In this document: piece after piece, positions 1-8,972 of the stretch
Layout of the letters: every line of letters begins with the position of its first letter
How positions within the stretch are numbered: the first letter of the stretch is position 1
Assembly: GCF_037101375.1 (NCBI RefSeq)
Contig: NZ_AP029019.1
Location: 2,418,001-2,482,000, forward strand
DNA length: 64,000 nt
Source of the DNA: Acidovorax sp. DW039
GTDB taxonomy: Bacteria > Pseudomonadota > Gammaproteobacteria > Burkholderiales > Burkholderiaceae_C
Direction: 5' to 3'
Notes under the pieces: model-generated
The model's input: the letters and a program-made list of their open reading frames with translations, nothing else
What the model was told of the DNA's origin: nothing
The model's database searches: none
Translations under genes and position numbers: made by a program

Positions 1-1
1 C

Positions 2-808
2 AATCAGGCCGCTCGCACATTGGTCGCCACACTGGACGAGGTAGTGCACGTCATGCTGAAGGTGACGGACTATGTGATGCGCTTTGCCCCGGTAGGTGTG
101 TTCGGTGCGGTTGCTGGTGCCATCACCACGCAGGGCCTGGGCATGCTGGGGGTGTTTGGCCGTTTCATGCTCAGCTTCTATCTGGCACTTGCGGCGCTGT
201 GGGTCGTGCTGATATTTGCGGGCTACATCGTTCTGGGGCGTGATGTGTTTCGCTTGCTCAAGCTCATTCGCACCCCCATGCTGATTGGCTTCTCTACCGC
301 GAGCAGTGAATCGGTGTACCCCAAGTTGATGGAGCAGCTGGAGAAGTTCGGCATCAAGCCCAAGGTGACAGGCTTTGTGCTGCCACTGGGCTATTCGTTC
401 AACCTCGACGGCTCCATGATCTACACCACCTTTGCGGCCATCTTCATTGCCCAGGCGTACGGCATTGACATGCCTTTGTCCGCCCAGATCACCATGCTGC
501 TGGTGCTGATGGTGTCCAGCAAGGGTATTGCAGGCGTGCCGCGTGCGTCACTGGTAGTGGTGGCAGCGGTGTTGCCGATGTTCCACCTGCCTGAGGCTGG
601 CGTGCTGCTGATTCTGGGTATCGATCACTTCCTGGACATGGGGCGTACCCTGACCAATGTGATGGGTAACGCCATTGCGACTGCGGTGGTGGCTAAGTGG
701 GAAGGAGCGGTGGACCCCGTGCCTGACGCACTGGCCGAGCGCGAAGAAATGATTCCCGCGCCTGGCGACGATGAGGCGGCACAACCCGCTGCCCAGCCCG
801 CTGCGTAA
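2..808 (+). CDS. Dicarboxylate/amino acid:cation symporter, C-terminal part (5' end outside window)
   Basis: The reading frame is open to the first base, so the gene begins upstream; 268 residues are visible. The product belongs to the DAACS (SDF) symporter family, inner-membrane carriers that co-transport dicarboxylates or acidic amino acids with cations. Diagnostic stretches are the serine-rich re-entrant loop (GFSTASSESVYPKLMEQL) and LPLGYSFNLDGSMIYTTFAA near the substrate and cation sites, followed by hydrophobic segments. The tail after about residue 230 is hydrophilic and rich in Ala and Pro. The DctB/DctD-like pair directly downstream makes a DctA-like C4-dicarboxylate carrier the likeliest identity, but GltP-type glutamate transport cannot be excluded. 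Confidence 0.9.
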   Translation, partial: NQAARTLVATLDEVVHVMLKVTDYVMRFAPVGVFGAVAGAITTQGLGMLGVFGRFMLSFYLALAALWVVLIFAGYIVLGRDVFRLLKLIRTPMLIGFSTASSESVYPKLMEQLEKFGIKPKVTGFVLPLGYSFNLDGSMIYTTFAAIFIAQAYGIDMPLSAQITMLLVLMVSSKGIAGVPRASLVVVAAVLPMFHLPEAGVLLILGIDHFLDMGRTLTNVMGNAIATAVVAKWEGAVDPVPDALAEREEMIPAPGDDEAAQPAAQPAA

Positions 809-863
809 GGCGTCATCTGAGCGCAGGCGGCAATGCGCAGTCTGGCTGACACAATGCTGCAAG

Positions 864-888
864 AAGGCTGGTTCGCTCCAGCCTTTTT
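864..888 (+). terminator. Rho-independent terminator after the symporter gene
   Basis: An 8-bp stem AAGGCTGG / CCAGCCTT with a 6-nt loop is followed by a T run (TTTTT). It lies 55 bp after the symporter stop and before the kinase gene, so the symporter and the two-component genes are probably separate transcripts. Confidence 0.75.
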
Positions 889-1009
889 GTTTTGAGATGG
901 ACGGAGTGGTTTGCCGCATCCATTTCATGCGAGAGCGATTGCTGACCTTTGCACGGCTCACAGACACGTCCAGGCTCAGCCATGCGCTGCTAACATCAAA
1001 TCCATTGCC

Positions 1010-2887
1010 ATGCCTTCCCCTCGATCCTTGCGCCGCGTGACCGTACTGCTCCTGTTGGGGGCCGTATTGCTGAGCGGTTTCATCGCTTACGCGCTGGCGC
1101 AGCGCATGGGGCAGGCGCAGATCCAGGCCACTGGCTTGCACAGGCTGGAGCTTTATACGGCGAGCCTGCAGCGTGAGATCAGCAAGTTTGCCTTTCTGCC
1201 GGGCACGCTGGAGCTGCAGAAAGACGTGGTGAACCTGCTCACCGCATCGGCAGATTCCGTACCGCGCCGCCATGTGGAGGGCGTCAATGCTTATCTGGAG
1301 CAGCTCAACGACCGCGCGGGCACGCTGTCCATCTACCTCATCAATCTGGATGGCCGGGTGGTTGCCACCAGCAACTGGCGCAGGCCCGACAGCTTCATGG
1401 GGGAAGACCTGCGCTTCCGCGCCTACTTTCGCGATGCGCTAAGCACCGGGGCGGGGCGGTTGTTTGGCATTGGCACCACGCGGGGGGAGCCAGGTTATTA
1501 CCTGGCTTCTGCCTTGCTGGATGGCAGCCGCACTGTGGGGGTTGCAGTCACCAAAGTCAGCCTGGATCAACTGGAGCAATCCTGGTCTACGGTAGAGGCC
1601 CCTGTCATCGTGAGCGACGAGAACGGCGTGGTGATTCTCAGCTCGGTCCCAGACTGGAAATTCACCGCCCTCAAGCCGCTGGACGAGGGCACGCGCAAGG
1701 CGTTTGACCAAACCTTGCAATACAACCGCCGCGCTCTCAAGCCACTGGACATGCGTGTGCTCAGTGATCTGGACCAGGGCGCTCGGGTGGTGCGAGTGGC
1801 CCGTGAGGGCACCGAGATGGCCTCGGTCTATCCGGTGACTGGCCGTTTTCTCACCCAGTCCCGTGCGTTGCCGGGCACGCCCTGGACGTTGACGGTCTTC
1901 TCTCACCTGGCCCGCGCAGATGAGGCCGCGCAGAGCTACGCGTTGATTGCCACCATTGGTGCTGCATTTCTGGCCTTGCTGGCCTTCATGCTCAATGAGC
2001 GCCGCCGCCATGTGCGTGACCGCCTGGCTGCGCGCGAGGCGCTGCAGGCCGCGCACGACGAGCTGGAGCGCAAGGTAGAACAGCGCACCGCCGACCTGTC
2101 CAGTACCAACGAGCGCTTGCAGTCCGAGGTGCAGGAGCGGACCCGTGCCGAGGAAACCCTGCGGGCGGCCCAGAATGAACTGGTGCAGGCGGGCAAGCTG
2201 GCCGTCATTGGCCAGTTGGCCACAGGGGTGGCCCATGAACTCAACCAGCCGCTGACGGCGCTACGCACCTTGTCGGGCAACAGCGTGCGCTTTCTGGAGC
2301 GGGGCGATCTGAAGACGGTGCAAGTCAACCTGGAGCGCATTGCGCAGCTGGCTGACCGCATGGGGTTGATCACCGGCGAGCTGCGCAGCTTTGCCCGCAA
2401 GTCCAGCGGGCAACCTCAGCGGGTGGAGATGCGGGCTGCCCTCGCCAACGCCTTGTCGGTGCTGGAGCCGCGCATCCGCCAGACTGGCGCACTCGTGCAG
2501 ATGGACCTGTCGCAGCCCGAGCCCGTCGCCTGGTGTGATGGAAACCGCGTTGAGCAGGTGCTGGTCAACCTCATCAACAACGCGCTGGATGCGATGCAGG
2601 GCGAAAGCGCCCCGGTGGTCGACATACGCTGTGAACAGCATGACGACCGTGTGCAGGTGCAGATACGAGACCATGGCCCCGGGTTGAGCCCGGACGCCCA
2701 GACACATCTTTTTGAGCCTTTTTTCACCACCAAGGGGGCGGGCGAGGGCCTGGGCCTGGGGTTGGCCTTGTCGGCGGGCATTGTGCAAGAGTCTGGCGGC
2801 ACGCTGGGCGGCAGCAACCACCCCGAGGGCGGTGCCGTTTTCCATTTCACACTGCCTGCAGCCAAGGTGCACACGCAAGATGACTGA
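1010..2887 (+). CDS. dctB: C4-dicarboxylate-type sensor histidine kinase, DctB-like
   Basis: A membrane sensor kinase of 625 aa. A transmembrane helix at about residues 8-30 and a second at about 308-327 enclose a large periplasmic sensor region typical of the double-PDC domain of DctB. A coiled-coil linker follows, then HisKA with the phospho-accepting His409 (GVAHELNQPLTALRTLSGN) and an HATPase domain (N box VNLINNALDAM, DHGPGLS, FEPFFTTKGAGEGLGLGLA). The ATG at 1010 is chosen over the longer open frame because it gives a normal positively charged signal-anchor start. It overlaps dctD by 8 bp, so the two are translationally coupled. The proposed signal is the substrate of the adjacent symporter; this is inferred from the family and context. 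Confidence 0.9.
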   Translation: MPSPRSLRRVTVLLLLGAVLLSGFIAYALAQRMGQAQIQATGLHRLELYTASLQREISKFAFLPGTLELQKDVVNLLTASADSVPRRHVEGVNAYLEQLNDRAGTLSIYLINLDGRVVATSNWRRPDSFMGEDLRFRAYFRDALSTGAGRLFGIGTTRGEPGYYLASALLDGSRTVGVAVTKVSLDQLEQSWSTVEAPVIVSDENGVVILSSVPDWKFTALKPLDEGTRKAFDQTLQYNRRALKPLDMRVLSDLDQGARVVRVAREGTEMASVYPVTGRFLTQSRALPGTPWTLTVFSHLARADEAAQSYALIATIGAAFLALLAFMLNERRRHVRDRLAAREALQAAHDELERKVEQRTADLSSTNERLQSEVQERTRAEETLRAAQNELVQAGKLAVIGQLATGVAHELNQPLTALRTLSGNSVRFLERGDLKTVQVNLERIAQLADRMGLITGELRSFARKSSGQPQRVEMRAALANALSVLEPRIRQTGALVQMDLSQPEPVAWCDGNRVEQVLVNLINNALDAMQGESAPVVDIRCEQHDDRVQVQIRDHGPGLSPDAQTHLFEPFFTTKGAGEGLGLGLALSAGIVQESGGTLGGSNHPEGGAVFHFTLPAAKVHTQDD

Positions 2888-4229
2888 TAACTTCAAGGTA
2901 CTGATCGTCGAAGACGATCCCGACATCGTGCTCGGCTGTGAGCAGGCGTTGCAGCTCGAAGGCTTGGCCACCCTGAGCGCTTCCAGCGCAGAAAAGGCAT
3001 GGCCTCTGGTGGAGCGTGATTTTCGGGGCGTCATCGTCAGCGATATCCGCCTGCCCAAAATGGACGGTCTGAGCTTTCTTCAGGAGGTCATGCGCGTTGA
3101 TCCGGAGCTGCCTGTGGTGCTAATCACAGGCCACGGCGATGTGAGCATGGCAGTTCAGGCCATGAAAGATGGGGCCCATGACTTTATCCAGAAGCCTTTT
3201 GCGCCCGAGCAACTGGTAGGCGCGGTGCGCCGTGCGCTCGACAAGCGGCGGCTGGTGCTGGAAGTGCGCCAGCTGCGCAGCCGCCTGGAGCAGCGTGATG
3301 TGATTGAGCGGCTGGTCATGGGCCGTGCCCCCAACATGCAGCGGCTGCGCGAGCGGCTGGCAGGCCTGGCGGCGAGCACGGTGGATGTACTGATCCACGG
3401 CGAGACAGGCACGGGCAAAGAGCTGGCTGCCCGCTGCCTGCATGAGGCCAGCCCCCGCAGCAAAGGCCACTTTGTCGCCATCAACTGTGGCGGCCTGCCC
3501 GATACGCTGTTTGACAGCGAGATGTTTGGCAACGAGGCCGGTGCGTTCACGGGAGCAGGCAAACGCCGCATTGGCAAGCTGGAATACGCCAGTGGCGGCA
3601 CGCTGTTTCTCGACGAAGTGGAAAGCATGCCTCTGCCCATGCAAATCAAGCTGCTGCGCGTTCTGCAAGAGCGTGTGCTGGAGCGCCTGGGCTCCAACAC
3701 CTTGATTCCCTTCGACTGCCGCGTGGTCGCCGCCACCAAGGTAGACCTGCTGGAACTGTGCCGACAAGGCAAGTTCCGCGAAGACCTGTACTACCGCCTG
3801 AGCGTGGCGACGGTAGAACTCCCGCCCCTGCGGGAGCGCAGGGAAGACGTGCCCCTGCTGTTTGAACACTTCACCATGGCGGCTGCCGCCCGGCACCAGC
3901 GCAACGCACCGGAGCTGCCCGCCAGCGAATTGCACAAGCTGCTGGCCTACCACTGGCCCGGCAATGTGCGCGAGCTGCGCAACGTGGCCGAGCGCGTGGT
4001 GCTTGGCGTGGCGGCAGGCGCAGCCCCTTTTGCGGATGCTGGGGCCGCCCCGGCACCTGCGCTGACGCTGGCGGCTTCTGTAGAAGCCTTTGAGCGCACG
4101 CTGATTGCGGAGGCCCTTCGCCAGCAGGGGGGCAGCCTGGCCCGCACTGCCGAGGCCTTGGCCGTGCCCAAGACTACCTTGCACGACAAGATCCGCAAGT
4201 ACGGCTTGGGCGGTGCGGGAAATTCTTGA
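2880..4229 (+). CDS. dctD: Sigma-54-dependent response regulator, DctD-like
   Basis: An NtrC-family activator of 449 aa. The N-terminal receiver domain has phospho-acceptor Asp55 (VSDIRLPK) and the acidic pocket VEDDPD. The AAA+ sigma-54 activation domain has Walker A GETGTGKE at about residues 174-181, the GAFTGA loop at 221-226 that contacts sigma-54, and GGTLFLDEVE. A C-terminal FIS-type helix-turn-helix follows (GGSLARTAEALAVPKTTLHDKIRK). The ATG at 2880 lies inside the end of dctB. It is expected to activate a sigma-54 promoter of the symporter gene, whose promoter region lies outside this window. Confidence 0.92.
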   Translation: MTDNFKVLIVEDDPDIVLGCEQALQLEGLATLSASSAEKAWPLVERDFRGVIVSDIRLPKMDGLSFLQEVMRVDPELPVVLITGHGDVSMAVQAMKDGAHDFIQKPFAPEQLVGAVRRALDKRRLVLEVRQLRSRLEQRDVIERLVMGRAPNMQRLRERLAGLAASTVDVLIHGETGTGKELAARCLHEASPRSKGHFVAINCGGLPDTLFDSEMFGNEAGAFTGAGKRRIGKLEYASGGTLFLDEVESMPLPMQIKLLRVLQERVLERLGSNTLIPFDCRVVAATKVDLLELCRQGKFREDLYYRLSVATVELPPLRERREDVPLLFEHFTMAAAARHQRNAPELPASELHKLLAYHWPGNVRELRNVAERVVLGVAAGAAPFADAGAAPAPALTLAASVEAFERTLIAEALRQQGGSLARTAEALAVPKTTLHDKIRKYGLGGAGNS

Positions 4230-4257
4230 GCTGGAATCGCGTCGCACTGGAGCAATC

Positions 4258-4325
4258 CGTTCGGGCTGAGCCCGTCGAAGCCGGGGCGTGGGCTGTGCGG
4301 CGCTTCGACAGGCTCAGCGTGAACG
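4258..4325. repeat. Intergenic inverted repeat (TTCGGGCTGAGCC type)
   Basis: Two arms of about 24 nt (4258-4281 and 4302-4325) are near-perfect inverted complements around a 20-nt GC-rich loop. The left arm carries GGGCTGAGCCCGTCGAAGC and the right arm GCTTCGACAGGCTCAGC. Such TCGACAGGCTCAGC-type palindromes are dispersed repeats in many proteobacterial genomes. Here it sits between the convergent dctD and lytic transglycosylase genes, where it could end transcription from both sides. Confidence 0.75.
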
Positions 4326-4425
4326 GTTTCAGTGGATTCGTGCCCCCGCCATCAGTGCTCCCTTACGCAACGCTGAGGCGAATGCGAGAAAGCAAAACGG
4401 CGGGCGAACTGCCGCACCCCTCACA

Positions 4426-5859
4426 CTACTGCTTGAGCAGCCCCACCAGCAGCTCAATCGTCGGGTAGCCGTCGGCCACCAGCCCCTGGCTCTGCTGGTA
4501 GCGGCGCAAGCCCGCCCGCGTGGCGGGGCCTACAACGCCGTCGGGCGTGCCAGTGTCAAAACCGCGTGCGTTCAGGGCAGCTTGCAGTTGCCGTGTCTGC
4601 TCCCTATTCAGGGGTTGCAGGTCGCGCGGCCACTCCGCCACCACGCCGGGGCCGCCCTCCATGCGCTGAGACAGCAGCGCCACTGCCAGCGCGTAGCTGG
4701 TCGAGTTGTTGTAGCGCAGGATGGTGCGAAAGTTCTGCCCCACCAAAAACGCAGGCCCGCGGGCACCGGCAGGTTCTATGACAGAGGCGGATGCCAGGGC
4801 GGGCAGCGGTGTGCCGTCCATGCTGCGCAGGCCTTCCTGCGCCCACTGCGATGCGCTTTGGCGCACCGTCAGTTCGGCCCGTGCATGGTCAAAGCCGGGA
4901 GGCAGCTTCACCTCGGTGCCCCACACTTCGCCACGCACCCAGCCTTCATCCGCCACAAAGCGGGCGGTGGATGCCACCACATCCGGAATGCTGCCCCAGA
5001 TGTCGCGGCGTCCATCGCCATCTGCATCGACCGCGTGGGCTAAAAACACCGAAGGCAAAAACTGCGTGTGCCCCATGGCTCCCGCCCAAGAGCCCACCAT
5101 GGCCTCGGGTGCAATGTCGCCCAGGTCAATGATGCGCAGGGCGGCCAGCAACTCGCTGCGGGCCCAGTCTCGGCGGCGGCCTTCATAGGCCAGTGTGGCC
5201 AGCGCATCCACGGCGCGGAAGCTGCCGAAGTTGCCCCCGTAGTTGCTCTCCATGCCCCAGATCGCCGTGATGATGCTGGCGGGCACCCCGTAGCGCTGGG
5301 TGGCGGCATCCAGAATGATCCGGTGGGTTTCCATCTGCGCCTGGCCTTGCGCAATGCGCTGGCGCGACACGGCACTGTCCAGATAGGCCCAGGGTGTTCG
5401 GTTGAATTCGGGCTGGGATTGGTCCAGCTCAATCACGCGGGGCTGCCATTGAGCGCTGCCCAGCACATTGCGCACCGTCTCCGGGCGGATGCCTGCCGCC
5501 AGGGCCTGCGCGGCAAAGGCATCCCGCCATTGGGCAAAGGCTGCAGAGTGGTCTACAGCAGGTGCACTGGCTTGTGCTGCTGATGGGGCAGGGGCGCTGG
5601 CCGGTGTTGTGACCGGTGTGGCAGCCGACGCTGAGGGCGTTCCCTTGGAATTCAGGCTTGTTGAGGCTGTGGGAGAGGCAATGGGAGTGGTAGGCGGTTG
5701 ACTCGCACACCCTGCCAAACTCAGGATCGCCAAGGCTGCAACGCCAACCCACCAGCGAGCAGGTGCGCGCGCTGCAAGTCTGGAAGCAGGCGCTGCAGAA
5801 GAGGTTGCAGCGTAAAAACGAGAAGCGGTGGACGTGGGGTAAAAGGCGCGGGTGTGCAT
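4426..5859 (-). CDS. MltB-type lytic murein transglycosylase, lipoprotein with peptidoglycan-binding domain
   Basis: Cleaves peptidoglycan glycan strands to 1,6-anhydromuropeptides in the periplasm. From Met 5859 the protein has 477 aa. It carries a lipoprotein signal with lipobox LSLAGC (Cys51), a low-complexity Ala/Thr/Pro/Ser linker, an MltB/SLT_2 catalytic domain (FAQWRDAFAAQALAAGI; YGVPASIITAIWGMESNYGG with the catalytic Glu; AGAMGHTQFLPSVF) and a C-terminal PG_binding_1 domain (LQAALNARGFDTGTPDGVVG). Neither Met 5859 nor the in-frame Met 5877 has a good Shine-Dalgarno sequence, so the start is uncertain. Convergent with dctD across the inverted repeat. Confidence 0.9.
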   Translation of the reverse strand: MHTRAFYPTSTASRFYAATSSAAPASRLAARAPARWWVGVAALAILSLAGCASQPPTTPIASPTASTSLNSKGTPSASAATPVTTPASAPAPSAAQASAPAVDHSAAFAQWRDAFAAQALAAGIRPETVRNVLGSAQWQPRVIELDQSQPEFNRTPWAYLDSAVSRQRIAQGQAQMETHRIILDAATQRYGVPASIITAIWGMESNYGGNFGSFRAVDALATLAYEGRRRDWARSELLAALRIIDLGDIAPEAMVGSWAGAMGHTQFLPSVFLAHAVDADGDGRRDIWGSIPDVVASTARFVADEGWVRGEVWGTEVKLPPGFDHARAELTVRQSASQWAQEGLRSMDGTPLPALASASVIEPAGARGPAFLVGQNFRTILRYNNSTSYALAVALLSQRMEGGPGVVAEWPRDLQPLNREQTRQLQAALNARGFDTGTPDGVVGPATRAGLRRYQQSQGLVADGYPTIELLVGLLKQ

Positions 5860-5993
5860 GGCATCAGTTCTGTGCATGGCACATTGTGGCCGCTGCACCG
5901 CCTTCCGTCGGGGCTCGGGTGCCTGCAAGCTGCATCTGTCTGTATCCGGGGCGGCCCAAGCCCGCCTTGCATGATGCATGGTCGCTTAGGCTG

Positions 5994-6052
5994 TTTGCTA
6001 TCTATTTAATAGCTGCTTGCGCTTGTTGAATAAGCGCTACAGGCCAAAATCA
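5994..6052 (+). repeat. Short palindromic repeat, copy 1
   Basis: Matches the family pattern GCTAT-(A/T-rich)-ATAGC-TGCTTGCGCTTG-n-ATAAGCGCTA-CAGGCC-AAAA. Two nested palindromes are visible: GCTAT/ATAGC and GCGCTT/AAGCGC. It lies between the lytic transglycosylase start and sbcB. Confidence 0.85.
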
Positions 6053-6164
6053 TCTCAAATGCGGTTACAGTTGGCGGCTGCACGCAGGGGAGGCCGCTGG
6101 GAGCTGCGCAAGCTCACAGCCACTATCGGCCCCCATCCAGGTTCATTCGCCCCACTGCACCTTC

Positions 6165-7610
6165 ATGGCATCTCATACCTTTCTCTGGCACGACTACGAA
6201 ACCTTTGGTGCCAACACTCGGCTGGACCGCCCCGCGCAGTTTGCTGCCATCCGCACGGATGCCGAACTCAACGAGATTGGTGATCCGTTGATGATCTACT
6301 GCCAGCCCGCCAACGATTACCTGCCCGATCCCCAGTCCTGCCTCATCACCGGTATCACGCCCCAACTGTGCCTGGAAAAGGGCTTGCCCGAGCGCGAGTT
6401 TGCGAACCGCATTGAGGCCGAGTTTGCCCAGCCTGGCACGATTGGCGTGGGCTACAACACCATCCGGTTTGACGATGAGATCACGCGCTTCATGTTCTGG
6501 CGCAACCTCATCGACCCCTATGCGCGTGAATGGCAGAACCAGTGCGGGCGCTGGGATTTGCTGGACGTGGTGCGCATGACCTACGCCCTGCGGCCCGACG
6601 GCATCCAGTGGCCCCGCAAGGAAGACGGCACGCCCAGCTTCAAGCTGGAGTACCTGTCCAAAGCCAACGGCCTGCTGCACGAAGCCGCGCACGATGCCTT
6701 GTCCGACGTGCGCGCCACCATCGCCGTGGCACGCCTCATTCGCCAGCACAACCCCAAGCTGTTTGACTTTGCGCTGTCTCTGCACAAAAAAGACCGCGTA
6801 GCGGCAGAACTGCGCCTGCCCGCCACCAACATCACGGCAAGGCCCTTTTTGCATGTGTCGGGCATGTTCCCGGCAGAGCGGGGCTGTTTGGCCGTGATGT
6901 GGCCTCTGGCCAGCCACCCCACCAACAAGAACGAGCTGATTGCCTGGGACCTGGCCCATGACCCCTCTGAGCTTGCCACGCTGAATGTGGACGACATCCG
7001 CCTGCGCATGTTCACCCGTACTGCCGACTTGCCCGAGGGCGTGTCGCGCCTGCCGGTCAAAACCATCCACCTGAACAAGTCGCCCATGGTGGTGGGCAAC
7101 GTCAACACGCTCACCCCCGCAGTCGCGCAGCGCTGGGGCATTGACCTGGCCCAGGCCGCTGCACACGCCGAGGCCGCACGCAGCCTGCCCGACATGAGCG
7201 GCATCTGGCCTGCGGTGTTTGCCCGCCCGGCAGAGCCTGCGGCTGACGTGGACCAGGACTTGTACGGCGGCTTTGTGGGCAACAACGACCGGCGCTACCT
7301 GAATGACCTGCGCAGCATGAGCGGCGAAAAACTGGCCCAAGCCCGCACCGGCTTTGACGACCCGCGCCTGGCTGAGCTGGTGTGGCGATACCGGGCGCGC
7401 AACTTTCCGCACACCCTTGCTCCCGAGGAGCAGGAACGCTGGGAAGCACACCGCGCAGCCCGCCTGTTTGACGGGCAGGGCGGGGCGCGCACGGTGGAGC
7501 AGCTTTTTGCAGAGATTGACCAGCTTTCCGAAACCGCCGAAGACGAGCGCAGCCAGGACATTCTGGGTGCCTTGTACGATTACGCCGAACACATCGCGCC
7601 TGAGCGCTGA
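6165..7610 (+). CDS. sbcB: Exodeoxyribonuclease I
   Basis: A 3'-to-5' single-strand DNA exonuclease that acts in recombination and mismatch repair. At 481 aa it has the normal ExoI length. The N-terminal DEDD nuclease domain has the Exo I motif DYETFG (Asp10, Glu12), followed by GVGYNTIRFDDEI and AHDALSDVRATIAVARL. The C-terminal SH3-like and helical region contains DDPRLAELVWRYRARNFP, typical of SbcB. The ATG at 6165 follows a repeat-containing spacer with no strong Shine-Dalgarno sequence. Confidence 0.95.
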   Translation: MASHTFLWHDYETFGANTRLDRPAQFAAIRTDAELNEIGDPLMIYCQPANDYLPDPQSCLITGITPQLCLEKGLPEREFANRIEAEFAQPGTIGVGYNTIRFDDEITRFMFWRNLIDPYAREWQNQCGRWDLLDVVRMTYALRPDGIQWPRKEDGTPSFKLEYLSKANGLLHEAAHDALSDVRATIAVARLIRQHNPKLFDFALSLHKKDRVAAELRLPATNITARPFLHVSGMFPAERGCLAVMWPLASHPTNKNELIAWDLAHDPSELATLNVDDIRLRMFTRTADLPEGVSRLPVKTIHLNKSPMVVGNVNTLTPAVAQRWGIDLAQAAAHAEAARSLPDMSGIWPAVFARPAEPAADVDQDLYGGFVGNNDRRYLNDLRSMSGEKLAQARTGFDDPRLAELVWRYRARNFPHTLAPEEQERWEAHRAARLFDGQGGARTVEQLFAEIDQLSETAEDERSQDILGALYDYAEHIAPER

Positions 7611-7718
7611 ACGCCACCCAACCATGCTGAACGGGCATGGCTGCTGGGGCCTTTTGCCAGAGCCACCAAGACGCGACCTGAACAGACGCATTGAACCGAC
7701 CGATTGCCCTCGTTACCC

Positions 7719-8963
7719 ATGACCACACCGCCAAACCTCCACTTCACCACCCAGATCGTTCACGCAGACCGCTGGGGCGGTGCAGAAAAGGGTGCTATCC
7801 ACCAGCCCATCCACTCCTCCGTGCAGTACGGGTACGACAAGGTGGAGGACCTGATTGCCGTATTCCAGGGCACCGCCAAGGGCGGCTTCAACTACGCCCG
7901 CCAGGGCACCCCCACCACCGCGGCGCTGGAGTCCAAGATCACCCAGATGGAAGGCGGCGTGGGCACCATCGCTTTCTCCACCGGCATGGCTGCGTTGTGC
8001 GCCGTGTTCCTCACCCTGCTCAAGGCGGGTGATCACATGGTGGCCAGCAAGTTTGTGTTCGGCAACACCAACAGCGTGTTTGGCACCCTGGCCGACCTGG
8101 GCATTGAAGTGACCACCGTGGACGCGACAGACCTTGCCCAGGTGCAGGCGGCCGTGCGCCCCAACACACGCATGGTGTTTGTTGAAACCATTGCCAACCC
8201 CGGCACCCAGATTCCGGACCTGGAAGGCATTGGTGCGCTGTGCCGCGACAAGGGCTTGCTCTACGTGGTGGACAACACCGTGGCCTCGCCCTACGCCTTC
8301 CGCCCCGCCACCGTGGGAGCAGGACTGGTGATGAACTCGCTTACCAAAAGCATTGGCGGGCATGGCGATGCGCTGGGCGGTGCCATTACCGATACCGGCT
8401 TGTTCGACTGGTCTGGCTACCCCAACATCTTCCCGGCCTACCGCAAGGGCGACCCCAAGGGCTGGGGTCTGCAGCAGGTGCGCAAGAAGGGCCTGCGTGA
8501 CATGGGCGGCACGCTCTCGTCCCACAGTGCCCATCAACTCGCCGTGGGGGCCGAGACCCTGGCCCTGCGCATGGAACGCACCAGCGCCACCGCCCTGGCC
8601 CTGGCCCAGTGGCTGCAGCAGCACCCCGCCGTGGCGCAGGTCAACTACCCGCTGCTGCCAAGCCACCCGCAGTACGAGCGCGCCCGCAAGCACTTGCGCG
8701 TGGGGTCATGGCTGCTGTCGTTTGAGCTGAAAGACCCCGCCCAGTGCCTGCCCCTGTGCAACCGCCTGCGCCTGCCCATAAACGCCACCGGCCTGGCGGA
8801 CACGCGCACGCTCATCATCCCGGTCGCCCACACCATTTTTTGGGAGGCAGGGCCTGAAGTGCGGGCGCAAATGGGTATTGGCGACGGCATGATCCGCCTC
8901 TCCGTCGGGCTGGAAGACCTGCAAGACCTGCAGGCCGACTTTGCCCAGGCTCTGCAGGGCTGA
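7719..8963 (+). CDS. Cystathionine gamma-synthase family PLP-dependent enzyme
   Basis: A fold-type I enzyme of the Cys/Met metabolism family, 414 aa from ATG 7719. The open frame runs a few codons further upstream but lacks an ATG there. It shows YARQGTPTTAALESKI, the substrate and PLP region AFSTGMAALCAVF, VDNTVASPYAF, and the Schiff-base lysine in NSLTKSIGGHGD. The family covers gamma-synthases, O-acetylhomoserine sulfhydrylases and gamma/beta-lyases; sequence alone does not fix the reaction. The kinase gene starts only 9 bp after its stop, so the two are probably co-transcribed. Confidence 0.85.
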   Translation: MTTPPNLHFTTQIVHADRWGGAEKGAIHQPIHSSVQYGYDKVEDLIAVFQGTAKGGFNYARQGTPTTAALESKITQMEGGVGTIAFSTGMAALCAVFLTLLKAGDHMVASKFVFGNTNSVFGTLADLGIEVTTVDATDLAQVQAAVRPNTRMVFVETIANPGTQIPDLEGIGALCRDKGLLYVVDNTVASPYAFRPATVGAGLVMNSLTKSIGGHGDALGGAITDTGLFDWSGYPNIFPAYRKGDPKGWGLQQVRKKGLRDMGGTLSSHSAHQLAVGAETLALRMERTSATALALAQWLQQHPAVAQVNYPLLPSHPQYERARKHLRVGSWLLSFELKDPAQCLPLCNRLRLPINATGLADTRTLIIPVAHTIFWEAGPEVRAQMGIGDGMIRLSVGLEDLQDLQADFAQALQG

Positions 8964-8972
8964 GCGTACGCC

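Noticed and set aside
6180..6205. TGGCACG string that could be a sigma-54 -24 element
   Set aside because: It lies inside the start of sbcB and lacks the TTGC -12 element at the right spacing.
6123..7691. Long minus-strand open frame opposite sbcB
   Set aside because: Antisense shadow of exonuclease I; no start signal or recognisable domain.
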